Below are positions 63,116 through 64,000 of a stretch of 64,000 nucleotides of DNA, one piece after another (positions within the stretch are counted from its first letter, which is position 1; each line of letters begins with the position of its first letter). The stretch comes from Prunella strophiata. Taxonomy: Eukaryota; Chordata; Aves; Passeriformes; Prunellidae. Both the position numbers and the translations under genes were made by a program. Under the pieces are notes generated by a model that was not told the origin of the DNA, did no database searches, and saw only the letters and a program-made list of their open reading frames with translations. The DNA lies in NCBI GenBank assembly GCA_036583965.1, contig JAZBQD010000030.1, positions 55,491,551 through 55,555,550 on the forward strand, read 5' to 3'.

Positions 63116-64000
63116 ACTTTTTACTCTCACCCAAACTCCACGTAATGGTTTCATGCTCCCCTGCCCCCTTCCCCTTCAGGTTCCTTGCACTTAATTCACG
63201 ATTTTCTAACTGTCCCTTTAGGCTTGGCTCCTGATCCCTTTGCTCTGAGGAAGCACATAAACTACATCAGAGAGTCTCTTTGCAGTGCTCTCTGGTCATG
63301 AAGGAGAAATAAGATGGGGAAGTCTGGCTCAACCAGTGCAGTCTTCTAGTAGATCATCCTTCATATAAACAGAATATGTTGACCTACCTGTTAAAAAAAG
63401 GTTTCATCAAAAAGCATCTTTCTGAAACCAGAATGATTCTCTTAGAAGAACTCTACTCCTTGACCTAAAATGAAGTATGGTGAAGTACCTAATTTTAGAA
63501 CTGTTTTCATGTGGGTAAAACCAGATGCAGATTTATCAGGCAGGACAAAGGTTTTAATCTTTATTCTCCCCTCCACTTTCCAGTAACAACAGGGAAAGCA
63601 GTAAGCATTTCCTTCATGTGATGTGACTGCTCAGCCATGCAGCCTTCCCAGTCATGTACGGGTTATAGCCACTCCTGAGTAAAACATTCTCTTTTCTTTT
63701 TTGAAAAGTGGCTAAGCTATTTTTGTTCAAGTTTTCAAAAGAAGTGTTCTGCCTGCGGCAGAAATCCAGCATGAAAAATTTCTGCCCAAATTATTAAAGA
63801 ATGGTGGAGTAACAAACTACTGAAAACAGATGGAGTTTGGTGTAAGAAATTACAGATGCCATCACTCATGGCCTTTATACTCTCTAAGCATTTATACTGT
63901 AACACATATTCAAATGTGTACTACCACCCAGCAGAGTTCTCACTTCTCTTTTCTTCTGTGTTCCTTAAAAAAAGGCTTTCTGGCTTTAATACTGATCTTC
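63116..64000. other. Unassigned sequence right of the CR1
   Basis: Ordinary AT-rich sequence with no open frame or repeat that I can identify. Confidence 0.5.

Noticed and set aside
1..64000. tRNA, rRNA, snRNA, CRISPR or prokaryotic mobile elements
   Set aside because: No cloverleaf with A/B boxes, ribosomal core, regularly spaced repeats or insertion-sequence structure was noticed by eye. A covariance-model scan would be decisive.

Overview
The window looks like nuclear DNA from a bird, probably a neoavian and plausibly a songbird. The evidence is that nearly every recognisable transposable element is a 3' fragment of a CR1 LINE, most ending in the ATTCTATG/TTCTGTGA-type tails typical of bird CR1. 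There is also a solo LTR of the ERVL-like type common in songbird genomes. There are no SINEs, background density of repeats is low, and genes are marked by sharp CpG islands in otherwise AT-rich sequence. No bacterial, plasmid, phage or CRISPR feature is present.

One protein-coding segment is secure. The first coding exon of a type II diacylglycerol kinase, best matched to DGKH (DGK eta), lies on the minus strand at 27728-27555. It has an in-frame stop just upstream, a strong Kozak context and a GTAAGG donor in phase 0. It sits in a CpG island (about 26890-28480) that also holds a YY1/ETS-type site, a (GGA)7 tract in the presumed leader and a G-quadruplex motif at the start of intron 1. Positions 1-27554 are therefore read as part of DGKH intron 1. 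Exon 2, which starts the PH domain, is not in the window.

Positions 28500-64000 lie upstream of DGKH. They contain a second strong CpG island (about 33830-34830), roughly 6.5 kb upstream of the DGKH start. That island carries a minus-strand open frame of 19 codons ending at a good splice donor in the phase DGKH exon 2 would need, so it is a candidate alternative DGKH promoter and first exon. The first island also carries a strong plus-strand donor (28152), suggesting a divergent transcript. Neither can be proven without RNA data.

The rest is AT-rich intronic and intergenic DNA: CR1 fragments (1.37, 3.49, 12.2, 16.7, 51.3, 61.0 and 61.77-63.1 kb), LTR remnants (42.48-42.97 and 56.09-56.22 kb), microsatellites, homopolymer runs, short tandem duplications and several perfect inverted repeats. 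The largest element is a decayed CR1 with a recognisable reverse transcriptase at the right end. No clearly novel biological system is evident; the best leads are the two-island promoter layout of DGKH and the divergent donor.
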